A stretch of 64,000 bases of DNA from Dactylorhiza incarnata (Eukaryota; Streptophyta; Magnoliopsida; Asparagales; Orchidaceae): the NCBI GenBank assembly GCA_033032865.1, contig JAWHQI010000258.1, forward strand, positions 1,364,001 to 1,428,000. The letters are read 5' to 3'. The position numbers were made by a program, and so were the translations under genes. Positions 34,240 through 45,848 of the stretch are shown here, in pieces. Numbering within the stretch: the stretch's first letter is position 1; the number at the start of each line of letters is the position of its first letter. Under the pieces are notes generated by a model, which searched no databases, was not told where the DNA came from, and saw only the letters and a list, made by a program, of their open reading frames with translations.

Positions 34240-36204
34240 TGTCACGACCCGTCTAATAACAACTATCAGAGTGCGCTACGGGCGGGTCGTGATGCCACAT
34301 GCATGGGCGAAGAAAAATCCATGACTGTTAGGCGAGAGCTAAAATTATGATGTTAGTTTTAAAATAATTGATTTGAGGAAAACTGGTTCATTCTTTTATG
34401 TGGAAGGTTTGGTGTTAAAATTGATGCACATGCACTTTAATGAAATCCCAAGTCACACACAGTACTTACAAAAATGTAAATGCAACAAACCGCAGAAATG
34501 AACATGTCATTAATATTAAATTTCAATACATCAGAAAAAGCCTAACAGTTGTCCATAACTCAAAAGAAAGTAGCTGATCGTAACTATTACATCATAACTA
34601 ATCCAACAGTAAAAGAAACCAAAAACATAGAACCTGGCACATCGACAACAGAAAACAAGTAAACCTCCAGGAAACACAGGAACTTGACACAGCTCGGGCT
34701 CAGGTGTCAGGTGACGCAGTCACGAATATTAGACAAATTTCAAACAAAAGTAAGAATGTCTCAGAACATAGAAAATAATAGTAAACAAGTTATAAATTTA
34801 AGTATATGCAGGAGAAATCAGAAATTTTAAAGTACCAATTAATCCTGGAGCAAGCTAGTGAAACGGGCAAGTAATTGAAACAAGCAGCACTATCAGAAAT
34901 TTATTAGCCTACTCCGGAGTATAGCATAAACGTTCTTGCAACGACATAAGCTGTAATCGTTAAAATGCGTAGGTGTTTACAACGAGTGCACATGGTTCAC
35001 ACTCAAGTTCAAGTGTAAGTCTTACTAGAATAAGAGCATTTCCTGCTTACCGTGACCATGCGAACAAGGCGATGCACCATCTAAACCCTAGCTTCCAAGA
35101 TTTGCTTATGACACTTAGGACCTAAGTGATTCATGATTTTTCTGTAGAGAGACTTCCAACATAACATTACATTCTTATGAGCAATGATTCTTGTGTTGTC
35201 AGATACAATTAATAACTTAGATACATGTATAAAATAACTTAAATTCTTAGTTTGCAAGCGAGAGAGAATTCTCTACTTGCCTTAAGGTGATGCCGAAACT
35301 ACCAGTGACAGCTAAGAGGCGCAAGCAGAAACAAGGACCCTATTGAACCTGATCAAGCACAATCATAATTGATATATGACATAAAGGAAATTCATACGCT
35401 AGCACGAACAATTTAATCAACACGTAACTTTGATCAAGAACGGGTTTAGGTATTTACCTCCCTCAAGAGTGAGGGGAGAAGAGACACCACGAAGGATCGG
35501 GGACTTGGCGGCGCTCGGGTGACGAAAAGCCTAAATCGGAGAGGGTTTTGGAGAGGTTCCACCACTAGATTCGACGGGCGGCACCGAAAACACAAATAAA
35601 TTCGGAATTAGACGATTATACGGCGAATACATGATGAATCGACGAAATCACATTAATTGGGGCGCGAAAATTATCATAATAATTTAGACCAAATCTGAAG
35701 CAATGAGATTGGAGGAGTTCCTCACCTAAGGAGACCATATTTTGGCTCAAAAATCAGAGTAGAGGAGGTTTCGAGCAAACCCTAGACGACCCTCTTGCAA
35801 TCCACCGGCCCAATCGCAGCGAGAGAGAGATGGAGGGGCTGCCTACACTTGGAGGAGAAGGAGGTTGCCGTTCCTTTGGAGGAGAGGGAGTGCTGCTGAA
35901 GGAAGGAGAGGATTGCTGCCCACTACTGGAGGTCGGCCAGAGGAAGGGGAGAAGGGGCTGTCGGCCTTAAGAAGGGAGGCTGTCGGCCACGGCAGGAGGA
36001 GGCGGAGGAGGTCACGACAGGAGGAGGAGAAGGCGTCGACGCTATGGGAGACGGGAGATGTCGCGCGCGGAAGATAGGGAGCGGGAGACGGGATCGGGAA
36101 ACCTAGCGTGCGGGAGAATTTAATCGAGAGAGGGGGGGGGGGGCGGCTAGACAAATAGGGAAGAGATTTATTAATATCATTAGATTTTTATAAGGGTTGT
36201 TACA
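34240..36204 (-). repeat. 5' LTR of gypsy element 2
   Basis: 1,965 bp, same termini as the left LTR, including the ~800 bp missing there. It contains a G-run of nine to ten at about 36131-36143. Confidence 0.85.
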
Positions 36205-37058
36205 TGTTTACTCTTGTTGTAAAGATGGACTCAATTTGAGTTCTATTATCATGTGCTGTCTTCTAGGTTGGGAACTTCATGAACTCGACGTGAAGAATGT
36301 CTTCCTTCATGGTGTGTTGAAGGAAGAGTGTATATGACATCCCCACTTTCATAAGGAAGGGGCAAGAAGGGATGGTTTGTTGCCTAAAAAGTCTTTAGAT
36401 AATCTGAAACAGTTTCCTAGGGTCTGGCTTGAAGATTTCACTATGTCATGATTCAGTTTGACTATAAGCAGGGACAATCCGATCACACTATGTTTGTAAA
36501 ATGGCAAGGTTAAAAATTCTATGTTCTCCTTGTTTACATGGATGATATTATGGTTAGGAGATGACATTGTGAAGATTGTTGCTCTTAAAACTCATTTGTG
36601 CAAAAAATTTGAGATCAAAGATCTAGGGAAGTTGATGTATTTTCTTGGGATTAAAGTTACTGGACCCAATAAGGGCATCTTCATTTCTCAGCGAAAATAG
36701 ATTTATGAAGGAACATAGATTTTTGGTTGTGCTCTAGTGAACATTCCCATTGAGAAAAATCACAAGATCAGTGATGGTATATATGATGATAGGATTGATG
36801 TGTCAATTTATCAGAGATTGATTGGAAGAATTGTATACTTGTCACACACACGTCCTAATATTACATACGCTATGGGCATTTTTAGTAGACATATGCATCT
36901 CTAAGAGTTCGTCACCAAAAGGCAGTCATTGTGTTTTGAGATATCTTAAGAAGTCTCCGGGCCGAGGACTAACAATCACTTAAAGGTTGAAGTCTTTACT
37001 GATGTTGATTGGGCAGGAAGTTAGGATGATAGAGCATTCACCACTGGCTATTGTACCT
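36205..37058 (+). pseudogene. Copia RT fragment, middle part
   Basis: Frames with stops give LHELDVKNVFLHGVLKEE, KFEIKDLGKLMYFLGIKV, YQRLIGRIVYLSHTRPNI and VEVFTDVDWAGS, the normal order of copia RT to RNase H. The catalytic YVDD box is destroyed (FTWMILWLGDD region near 36540). It ends at TGYCT, where the palindromic element interrupts it. Confidence 0.8.
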
Positions 37059-37520
37059 TGTTATGGGTAAGGCTTTACCCGTACCGGTGGGCAATACCAG
37101 CTGCTCAAATACCGCACCACGCGAAGCAGCCCACGACAATGATCCATAGTGGCCCCAATCCGGAGCCCATAACAGGGCCGCGACCCCCACACCCCAACCC
37201 GTCTCCTCAACCAGTTTAATTGAGGCGGGTTGTTGAGGCGGGGATTCGATCCCCCGCCCCCTTAATGAGAACCGGCTCAGTTGGTGATGAGGCCTGTGTT
37301 GAAAGGTTCTCATCAAGGGGGCGGGGGATCGAATCCCCGCCTCAACAACCCGCCTCAATTAAACTGGTTGAGGAGACGGGTTGGGGTGTGGGGGCCGCGG
37401 CCCTGTTATGGGCTCCGGATTGGGGGCCATTATGGATCATTGCCGTGGACTGCTTCGCATGGTGCGGTATTTGAGCAGCTGGTATTGCCCACCGGTACGG
37501 GTGAAGCCTTACCCATAACA
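37059..37520. mobile_element. 462-bp palindromic element with 5-bp target duplication
   Basis: Two inverted arms, 37059-37273 and 37305-37520, match over about 215 bp with only about a dozen differences, around a 31-bp loop. The element begins TGTTATGGGTAAGG and ends CCTTACCCATAACA and is flanked by a perfect 5-bp duplication TACCT (37054-37058, 37521-37525). It interrupts the copia RNase H frame at TGYCT. Across the loop and right arm, GGCTCAGTTGGTG followed about 50 bp later by GGATCGAATCC resembles tRNA-type pol III A and B boxes. It has no coding capacity; the ORFs are palindrome readings. Whether it is a fold-back DNA transposon, an inverted pair of tRNA-derived SINE-like units or an LTR-derived product is unresolved. 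Confidence 0.85.
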
Positions 37521-37525
37521 TACCT

Positions 37526-37920
37526 CTGGAGGTAACTTAGTGATCTGGAGGAGTATATGCAAAATGTGGTGGACAGATCTAGTGCGGAGACAGAATTTTG
37601 GGTCATGTCCCAAGGCCTCTGTGAAGTATTATGATTGATATCTATACTACAGGATCTTGAGATCCTTGAACCCATACTTCTCTCATTATATTGTGATAAC
37701 AAGGTTGCCATCAACATAACTCACAACCCAATTCAACATGATAAGATCAAGCATGTTGAAGTTAACAGACAATTCATTAAAGATAATTTGGGCAAAGGAA
37801 ATGTTGTTACTCCCCTTGTTCATTCCAAAGACTAGTTGACGGATGTCACCAAAAGTCTAGACATTGATGTGTTTACTGATAATATACTCCAGTTGTAGAT
37901 GATAAGACATTTTTCGTTCG
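37526..37920 (+). pseudogene. Copia RNase H fragment, C-terminal part
   Basis: Continues the copia RNase H after the palindromic element: SSAETEFWVMSQGLCEVL, SLYCDNKVAINITHNP and KHVEVNRQFIKDN, then a decayed end and the purine-rich GAGTGGGAGAG before the 3' LTR. Several stops. Confidence 0.85.
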
Positions 37921-38070
37921 ACTTGAGTGGGAGAGTTAAAGTATGGTAAGTCACAAATTATTAGACGTAGTATTAATGACAATGTAATGCGGTAGATAGT
38001 AGTAATGACACTTTTTGTAAATCCCATGTCTCCTATCCGATGTATATGTATTGGTAGGAGTAATGGCAAA

Positions 38071-38774
38071 TCAGTTTTAATTTTATTTTTCCTTTCCGCT
38101 ACTCCATTGCTTATTAGTAAAAAAAATCTCTGCGGTAAATTATTGTAATAAAAAAGATAAATTTTTTCTTAATCCTGCTCCAAAGATCCTTATTTCGACA
38201 ATTAATTTAGACTTTAAAGATGCATAACTGTACTCTTACCATCAGTTCATGCCATTTGTTTTATTCATGACAAGCAATATGAAGTTGAAACTCTAGCAGG
38301 GTATTTATTGTTCGATATGGTACACAAAAATTTAATGACATCTCAAAAACTCAGTCATTTTTATAATGTTTAATCTCTTAGAGTTGAACTTAAGCTTTTG
38401 CCTTCAATTGGATGTTCAAAGTTTTTTCTTGTTATTAGAAACTCCAGTTGAGATATTTTTTAATGTCACATTTAACTTGAGTTTGTGATTAACTGGTGGA
38501 TTAAATTTAAATTTATTGTTTTTTGCTTTTTATTAATAAATTCAATTAAGATCATTTTCATATGAATGGTTAAATTCGATGATTGAAATTTAATTGTTTA
38601 GATTAGAGGAGAACAGAGAATTAGGACCTCACCTTGGTGGCGTTCAAACTGCCTTTCTAATAGTAGTATCGATTCAAAGGGTTTTATTAACATTATGTAC
38701 TCCTTTTGCCAGTAATTGGATGCCTGATTGTTTATAAAAAATTACTTTCAACATTATTTCATGGATTATTTCAG
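38071..38774 (+). other. 3' part of NDC1 intron 1
   Basis: AT-rich, no gene. It ends with a pyrimidine-rich tract and the acceptor TTATTTCAG before exon 2. Confidence 0.6.
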
Positions 38775-38983
38775 GATCAGCAGGTTGTCGTCATAAACCT
38801 ATTCGCTATAAACTTATTCTGAAGTGTTTAAGTAGGCGTACTGGTCTACTATCATGCTTTCCTCATCCCTCTGCAAGTTTCTTCTGTAGTATTGCCTCAG
38901 GACGAACAAACACGGACAGATTTATTAGTTATACATCAGGAGGAGAAACACTACAACAATCATACCGATGGCCAGATAATCAG
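38775..38983 (+). CDS. NDC1: NDC1 exon 2 (end of transit region)
   Basis: Acceptor TTTCAG/GATCAG, donor AATCAG/GTCATT. With one base from exon 1 it gives 70 codons: a basic, Ser/Cys/Arg-rich stretch (RYKLILKCLSRRTGLLSCF) typical of organelle targeting, a poorly conserved linker and the ending SYRWPDNQ, which leads directly into the conserved KPRICILGGG of exon 3. Plant NDC1 proteins have a similar short Trp-Pro-Asp segment just before the Rossmann fold. No in-frame ATG, so it is not the first coding exon. Intron 2 (888 bp) follows and contains nothing recognisable. Confidence 0.75.
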
Positions 38984-39871
38984 GTCATTGTCCATGATAA
39001 ATGAAAGTTTATTTATTTAAAGGTTATTTATGGTTATAAATCAGCCTCAACAAGCTGTGTACTAAAATTCTTTTCTAAGATTCAGCAAGTAGTTAACATG
39101 GATAGATTAAAGCATTCAACTTCAGCTTTATTCATGTATTAATGTTTTTTTTTTCAGTTTATGCTTACTGTTTGGTTTTGTTGAATTTTTTTCTGAATAG
39201 AAGCACCATAATGAGGCAGCTTGAGGTGTATCAGCTGGTAGTTTAATGTCTGGTAGCTGTTTTCCACAAAGCACGACTTCTATATATGAATATGGAATAC
39301 CTTCCCTTGATTGTTATTAGAATTGAATAAAATATAACATCTTCTACGATTTAGTTCAGTGTTTGTCAAGCAATTTTTTACAATGGTTGAGGCCATGAAC
39401 CATAGGAGGTTTTCATTTTGTTTCTATTTCTCCTTGTAAATAAGACTTTTTGGGTGTTATGTTCCATCTTTTTTATCAAGGGCACACAACTGCAATACTT
39501 CTAGCTGTTTTGATGTATTAAAATTGTTACAAACATGTTTAGGAATTGTGTGATTTAATCCCATTCTCTTTGAAGGAGATAGACCCTAAGCACAATAATG
39601 ATCCTAAGGACAATAATGACAGACAATTATTCTAGCAGTCATTTTTATGTTGTCTTGTAGATAAGTGATTCACATTTCAATCTTATGAGAGAATTGTTAT
39701 TTCTCCCTTTTCTGGTATTTACTTTTATAACTAGTAAAGTCATTTTTCATCCACAATTAAACCTAGCATTTGTCTTTCTTGACATTGTTACCTGTAAAGC
39801 ACAGTTTCATTTCTACATGGAGAAAATATAAGTGTTGGTTTTACCAACAAGTAGTTGTTTCTTTGTTGCAG

Positions 39872-39967
39872 AAGCCACGGATATGTATTTTAGGAGGTGG
39901 ATTTGGGGGATTATACACTGCCTTAAGGCTTGAGTCACTTGTATGGACTGATGATAAGAAACCTCAG
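39872..39967 (+). CDS. NDC1: NDC1 exon 3 (FAD-binding Rossmann motif)
   Basis: 96 bp between acceptor TTGTTGCAG and donor CAG/GTAGAG, phase 0 at both ends. It encodes KPRICILGGGFGGLYTALRL and then ESLVWTDDKKPQ. GGGFGG is the dinucleotide-binding GxGxxG turn that holds the ADP part of FAD, and the wording is close to the plant NDC1 family. The preceding pyrimidine tract supports the acceptor. Intron 3 (873 bp) follows and is empty. Confidence 0.95.
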
Positions 39968-40840
39968 GTAGAGTTAGTATACTTCCTCTATAAATCTTAT
40001 ATTATTACGTGAAAATTCAGTAATTGCAATGAAATGATTAGCTGCTAAGCTCCAAATTGTATTTTAATAAGAAAATTTCTTTCCCATTGAAATACTTTCA
40101 TTTTCATTTCTATAATGCAGTGTATTTTATTAGCATAACATTGTTTGCTTTATGCGTTTTAGGAATTTGAAGCGTTTAATAGCAACTATAGTTCTAGTAT
40201 CAATTATAAATTTGTATCTCTTCGATCGATTTTGTTTCCATAATTATTTTTCACATTTTTATTCCATGTAGCAACATTATCCTAAATTCCTAACCATATG
40301 GGTGAGTTTTATGAATCCTTTTCCATTCAGTTGTTGTAACTGTATTTGGTGAATACTACTTTGGTTAAATCCCTTCTAAAGGGGTCAAGTTGTATTGGCT
40401 CAATTTCATTATCAAATTGATCCACTTTTGCAATATTTTTAATGATTCATTTGTTTTTCCATTAATGGTGATTGGGCTAATGATAGATAAAGATGATGAT
40501 TATGACAATTTCTTATGTTGTCCTTTGCCAGTTAGAACCCAACCTACACATATTTCTCATTTACACTTCTAACTTTAACATTTTGCTGGCTTATTTCTTT
40601 ATTAGCAGCTTCTGAAGAAGTAACATAATCTATCTTAAAACCATTTCCTTATTTTTTTTGGAATACCTAATTATTAGAAAATTCCCTCAATACTATTTCT
40701 CCATTTTTAATAAGTTATCTTTAATCCTGCTCATTGATTTTTCATTCTCCTATATTCTATTTAGTATTATTTTTACCAATTATTATTTAATTTACCTGTG
40801 AATTTTTGAGATTAAATCTAACAATTTAATAAAAAAACAG

Positions 40841-40907
40841 GTTCTACTTGTTGACCAGTCTGATAAATTTGTCTTTAAGCCCATGCTTTATGAGCTACTA
40901 TCAGGAG
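40841..40907 (+). CDS. NDC1: NDC1 exon 4
   Basis: 67 bp from acceptor AAACAG to donor GGAG/GTATCA. It encodes VLLVDQSDKFVFKPMLYELL and SG plus one base. The acidic end of the second beta strand (VDQS) is the usual contact to the FAD ribose, and FKPMLYELLSG is a signature of type II NAD(P)H dehydrogenases. The split codon completes as Glu with exon 5 after a 104-bp intron. Confidence 0.95.
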
Positions 40908-41011
40908 GTATCAATCCTGCATCATGTCTAAGTTGCCATTTATCAAGTTTAGCTCTTCATTAATATTTATTATTTGGTTCTTTACTAATCCTCCTGTAAA
41001 TGATACTTCAG

Positions 41012-41204
41012 AAGTAGATCCATGGGAAATTGCACCATCATTTAAAGAATTGCTTAAAAGAACTAGCATACAATTCATCAAAGATAAAGTAAAGCTTTTG
41101 CAACCATCTGATCACTTGAATAACTCCGGGAGGAATGGTCTTGGTAGATCTTATTCTGGAGGAACTGTGCTTCTTGAAAGTGGAGTACTTGTTGAATATG
41201 ACTG
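41012..41204 (+). CDS. NDC1: NDC1 exon 5
   Basis: 193 bp from acceptor ACTTCAG to donor GACTG/GTAGAA. It encodes EVDPWEIAPSFKELLKRTSI, a segment FIKDKVKLLQPSDHL, a variable insert (NNSGRNGLGRSYSGG) and TVLLESGVLVEYD, ending two bases into the Trp codon of the conserved EYDWLVLALG. The other half of that codon is 22,665 bp away at 63870. An ORF that starts at 40924 and reads through the preceding intron in this frame is only a read-through. Confidence 0.95.
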
Positions 41205-42084
41205 GTAGAATACAATTTCTACTTTGAAATATTGTTTGCTAATGAGCTGCCACCTTTCAATAATGATGTTATCAAGAACCGCATGCATGACCTTCAGTTA
41301 TTGAAAATTGTTGCCACTGCGTTAACATGACTCACTACTGATGCATTTGATTTGTTTGACATTACTGGTACATTTGATTTTTCTGATACAACATGAATTG
41401 TGACTTTGTTAGAATTGATACTAAATTTGTTCATTGAAATGCTGCGAGAGAAACGAAGTTTGATAAAATTAGTTGTTGCACTAATTTGTTCTTAATATGT
41501 GAAAATAGACATGATAATTAATGAACAAGGAATATCAACTATATTTATTTTGGAAATATAAAATCCATTGGGAAATTAATGTAACATTAATAATCTTTTT
41601 ATTATGCATCATGAGGAAATATATAGTAGAATACTAATAACATAGAATAATATTTATAGTAGTCGTATGCTAGTTTTTAAATGAAGAAAAAACTTGATAA
41701 GCTCCATATATTAAATAGGGATAATGAGGGTATGCTGGGTATTATTAAGATTAGTCAAGTGTATTTTTGTCTCAAAAATGTCCAACGTTGCTTTAAGAGA
41801 AGTGTTTTGCCAGAATTTATTTGATTTGTTTTTCAATAACACGCATGTTTTAGCTTTCATGCAAATGAAGTTTTCCATACAACAAGCCAACAACTAATAT
41901 GCCCTTCAAGAAATAGTCAACACCCTAAATGTGATTACTTCATCTAAAAAAACTAAATGCTTTGCCAAACGAGACTTAGGGTCTGTTTGTCGTGCCGTTG
42001 GGGCTCCGGCACGATAGCAAGTAACGCCACCGCCGTCACCCATAGCCGTTTCTTTACCCGCCTTACCCCTCCGTTCCCAGCCAC
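41205..42084 (+). other. Start of NDC1 intron 5, no gene
   Basis: AT-rich intron sequence. At about 41978 a GGGTCTGTTTG start preceded by TTA resembles the end of a PIF/Harbinger (Tourist-like) MITE, but no second end is seen and GC rises abruptly only until 42085. Confidence 0.5.
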
Positions 42085-43150
42085 TGTAACGGTCCGAAGT
42101 CCGCCACAATTTACTTCTTTCTTTTGAGATGTTTTTCACAATCAAATAACGCAATAATTCTAATATATATACATGAGAGGTATCAAGAGACAACATTAAA
42201 TAACTTTTCAGTAAATAGGCATAAGTTACAACATATCACAAAAAAAATCTAACCTGTATTCGAATTACATTCTTCTTTTACTTACTTTCTGCTTCCGCAA
42301 GTATCCTTCTAACGGGGCATGATCTGCTGACGGTCTGATCCTAAAAATATAGATCGACAACCAGTTAGTTTAGAAAACTAAGTGAGTTTCTTACCTCTTC
42401 AACCGCTCTGCAAGCAAACACAAAGAGTCAGCATCAATAAGCAATTATATATTTCTATATGAACATGTTCAGCAGAACAGGAAGTACATGAAGCAAGTAC
42501 AGTGAGCTAGTATAACATAAATAAACTATTTCTGTATCAAAATTCTTATTCTTTAATTCTAATTCATTTATGTATTCAATTCAGGACTTTCATATCACTT
42601 TTCATTCTTTCGAAATACTGAGGGTCATTCTAAATCAAACATGGCCCGTCGAATCAATGTCCGCTTTAGGGCGCTCAACAACGCAACAAGCTTCCACGCC
42701 TTCTTGATTAGACATTTCAGTGTCAATTTCCGCAGGAGATCTACCCCCTACTAGGTGTAGGAGTCTGAAGCTTTACCCCCTACAAAACTGACCCTTATTG
42801 TTTCGATGCGTCGACGCACTCTCAATTTCTTTTTTCTTTTCATTTCATATTCAATTCGTATAGGATTATATTAATTTTTCCTCAGAGTTTTTATCGCTTG
42901 CTAATCCATGTTTAGTCTTTTAGCGATTTCAAATTTTCAGTGATTCCAAATTTTCGAATTTCTTTAATTCAATGGAATTCATATTCAGTGTCCATGCAAA
43001 GAAATAGCTCAGAGTAAAGTAATTCTACATGTTCATAAGTCAAAATATTCAAATATATACGTAATCAAATCAGTAAGGACTGACATCAACTTTTCCTTTG
43101 CCCTTGTCCTTCAAAGGGTTCTCATCGCGTCTATCTCCGGACGCCATCCT
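42085..43150 (+). repeat. Possible LTR remnant of a gypsy element
   Basis: Starts TGTAACGGTCCGAAGTCC, the kind of start seen in plant chromovirus LTRs, and runs on without coding potential. I cannot define the right end, find no partner LTR and no target duplication. Low confidence. Confidence 0.3.
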
Positions 43151-43199
43151 ATGCAGTATCAAGTAAATCATTTACTTTAGGGTTGCGCAATAATGACGG

Positions 43200-43658
43200 T
43201 GTCGTGTCCTGTGATGTCATTTTGTCGGTCTGATTGAGTTTTGTCGTTGAGAGTGTCGTCGAGATTTCTTTATACTTGTCGTCGAAATCGCTTCAGCTTT
43301 GTCGTTGAGACGCCAGTAATGTCGTCGAGACTTAGATTTTGTCGTCGAGACTTCATCAATGTCGTTGTTACCAATCAAGACGATATTCTTTGTGTAAGCT
43401 ATTTTCCTCTAGACGACTTTAAGTTATGCCTTATTCAAGCTTTCTGGTGTTTCTGTCTTCAAAACTAAAGTTGTTAGATTATTTTAGGGTGGATATAATG
43501 AATTCAACATGCCCAATTTAAGAACTGAACATATTTCACATCTACTAACATCTACTAACAGAAGATATAATGAACTCAACATGCCCATTATCAAAATATT
43601 CCACATCTACTAACAGAAGATATAATGAATTCAACATGCTCAATTTAAGAACTCAACA
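43200..43658 (-). repeat. Part of the 3' LTR of the Sirevirus-like element, with internal repeats
   Basis: On the minus strand the LTR begins TGTTGAGTTCTTAAATTG directly after the purine tract ATTGGGGA, overlapping the end of pol. Three imperfect ~60-bp repeats (GATATAATGAATTCAACATG) occupy 43491-43658. Further in, at 43200-43380, a short motif CTCGACGACA recurs at least five times. The outer LTR end was not found. Confidence 0.6.
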
Positions 43659-45760
43659 TCCCCAATTCAATTTTGAATTGATTGAACTTTGATTCATCAA
43701 AGGGCTTAGTAAAAATGTCAGCTATCTTCCTCTCTGTATTAACATACTTAAGACAAATGTTCTCCTTTTCTACATGCTCCATAATAAAATGATATTTAAT
43801 TTCAATATGTTTTGTTCTACTGTGCCACATGATTTTTAGCAATGGAGATGACACTTGAGGAATCACCAAAGAGAGGTGTTCTCTTTATGTGCATATTATA
43901 ATCCTCTAGTTGATGTTGAATCCAAAGGAGTTGAGCACAACAACTACCTGCTGAAATACATTCTGATTCTGCTGTGGAGATAGCAATGTTGTTTTCCTTT
44001 TTACTACTCCAGGACACAAGCCTTCTCCCAAGAACTGACAAGTTCCTGAAGTGCTTTTTCCATCTTCTTTGCACCCAGCAAAATCTGCATCAGAATAGCC
44101 ACACAACTCAAAGTCATCTGACTTAGGATACTAGAGTCCTAGATTTGGAGTACCCTTCAGATATCTCAACATTCTTTTCACAGCCGAGTAATGAGATTCT
44201 TTGGGGTTTACTTGATATCTTGCACAGACACATGTAGCAAACATGATGTCTGACATACTAGCAGTGAGGTAGAGCAATGAGCAAATTATGCTTCTATACA
44301 TGGACTCATTATAGGGTTTCCCTTTTTCATCCTTGTCTAGAGACACATTTGGACCCATAAGAGTTCTCATAGGGGTAGAGTTCTCCATACCAAATTTCTT
44401 TATGATGTCCAAGGTAAATTTGTTCTGAGAAATGAAGATTCCTTCCTCAGATTGCTTTACTTGGAGACCTAAGAAATACTTAAGTTCTCTCATACTGCTC
44501 ATTTCAAATTTACTCTGCATAAGTTTAGCAAACTTTTTGCAAAGACTCCCATCTGTTGATCCAAATATAATGTCATCAACACATATTTGGACCAATAGGA
44601 TCCGACCCTTCATCTCTCTCAAGAAAAGAGTCTTATCTATTTTCCCTCTTGAGAATTTGTTTTCAAGGAGAAAGGTAGATAATGTCTCATACCAAGCCCT
44701 TGGTGCTTGCTTCAGCCCATACAAGACTTTCTTGAGGAAATAAACATGGTCAGGAAAGGTTGGAGAGATAAAACCTGGTGGTTGAGCTACATAGACTTCT
44801 TCTTTTAAATCTCCATTTAGGAATGCTGATTTTACATCCATTTGATAAACTTTGAATCCCTTGTATGCAGCATAGGCTAGGAAGAGTCTGATGGCCTCCA
44901 ATCTAGCAACAGGTGCAAACGTCTGATCAAAGTCTATGCCTTCCTCCTGCCTGTATCCTTGAGCTACCAGCCTTGCCTTATTCTTTATAATCACTCCAGC
45001 TTCATCCATCTTGTTTCTGTAAGCCCACTTTGTCCCAGTAATATTGTGCCCTTGTGTCCTTGGGACAAGCTTCCATACTTTGCATCTTCTGAATTGATTG
45101 AGCTCTTCTTGCATAGCCATAACCCAGAATTGGTCTTTGTTGGCCTCCTCAAATTTCTTGGGCTCTAGTTGTGATAGAAAACTGAGGCGCAAGTTCTCAT
45201 TTAGAGCATTTCTTTTAGTTCTAACTCCATGAGTGAGCTCACCAATTATCTGATTTGCTGGATGACTTCTAAGATGTCTCATTGTTGTAGGCATCACTCT
45301 TGATGGTTCTCCTATTTCAGTAACTCCTTCAGCTCCTGCTTCATGATTCTCATTTTGGAGAGTTGGTTCTTCAGTAAACTCTTCTACTGTTTCTGGAATA
45401 GATTCCAGTGTGGAAGACTCACTCTTCTCAATTGTTTCTTCTTCTCTGATTTTGAGTGTCTCTAATTTTTCTTCAATTCCTGCACTGGATGAACTAAAAG
45501 AAGGATTATGCAGCATGCTGCTCTCATCAAAAAAATATGTACAGATTCCTCAAATGTAAGAGCATTCTTATTAAAGACTCTGTAGGCTTCGCTATGCTTG
45601 CTATATCCTACAAAGACACCTTCATAGCTCTTTTCAGAGAATTTGGTAATGTAGTGCTTATTATTTTTTAGCACGTAACATTTGCTTCCAAAGATTTTGA
45701 AGTAAGCTAGTGTTGACTTCTTACCCTTAATCAACACATAAGGAGTCTTATTATGGTTCT
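43645..45760 (-). pseudogene. pol: Sirevirus-like pol, C-terminal half (IN end, RT, RNase H)
   Basis: Integrase end at 45462-45755: TLAYFKIFGSKCYVL and EGVFVGYSKHSEAYRVFN. RT at 44131-45516 as one 461-codon open frame: [71 protein letters not shown] and [18 protein letters not shown]. The catalytic box reads [10 protein letters not shown], with the DD pair intact. RNase H at 43645-44106: YSDADFAGCKEDGKSTSGT, then frames with breaks near 44106 and 43817-43869, ending FNQFKIELGMLSS. RT is well preserved, but the gene is physically split by the 45761-53930 insertion. Confidence 0.9.
45756..45760. repeat. Target duplication, left (GTTCT)
   Basis: Perfect 5-bp match to 53931-53935. Removing the element and one duplication restores an uninterrupted integrase reading line, which confirms the insertion borders. 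Confidence 0.95.
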
Positions 45761-45848
45761 TGATAGGGTTTCTTTGAAGGCGCTAACCGCACCCCATTCA
45801 TGGGTGTGCGGTTATCCAAAGAAACCCCACTAGCCCCGTAACCACCCA

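Larger units (their letters stand above)
27534..36204 (-). mobile_element. Ty3/gypsy chromovirus-like element 2 (complete, inactive)
   Basis: An 8,671-bp minus-strand element with LTRs at 27534-28694 (3') and 34240-36204 (5'). Target duplication is CGTTT (27529-27533) and TGTTT (36205-36209), one transition apart. The PBS next to the 5' LTR matches initiator tRNA-Met. Order is gag with three zinc knuckles, protease, RT, RNase H, integrase and a C-terminal chromodomain, which suggests the Tekay/Del group of plant chromoviruses. About 670 bp between PBS and gag (33561-34224) is non-coding leader. The two LTRs differ by an ~800-bp segment. Frameshifts break gag and pol. Confidence 0.9.
26885..38070 (+). 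mobile_element. Decayed Ty1/copia element, host of two insertions
   Basis: LTR-like direct repeats at about 26900-27000 and 37950-38050 share AAGTCACAAATTATTA and GGTAGATAGTAGTAATGACA. Between them, plus-strand copia RT and RNase H debris is found at 27330-27533, 36205-37058 and 37526-37920. The coding line is cut by a gypsy element (27534-36204) and by a palindromic element (37059-37520). Gag, protease and integrase are absent, so a large internal deletion lies between the left LTR and the RT. Outer borders are approximate because the LTRs are strongly diverged. Confidence 0.7.

Noticed and set aside
37272..37340. Possible tRNA gene from A- and B-box-like motifs
   Set aside because: No cloverleaf can be built: the acceptor and anticodon stems are missing. 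Kept only as pol III-like boxes.
37038..37535. Mirror-image frames with the same peptide on both strands
   Set aside because: Reading of the 462-bp palindrome on each strand, not a gene.
40924..41011. ATG start at 40924 for a separate 94-residue protein
   Set aside because: It is read-through of the 104-bp intron into NDC1 exon 5; the conserved protein runs from exon 4 through the GT/AG intron.
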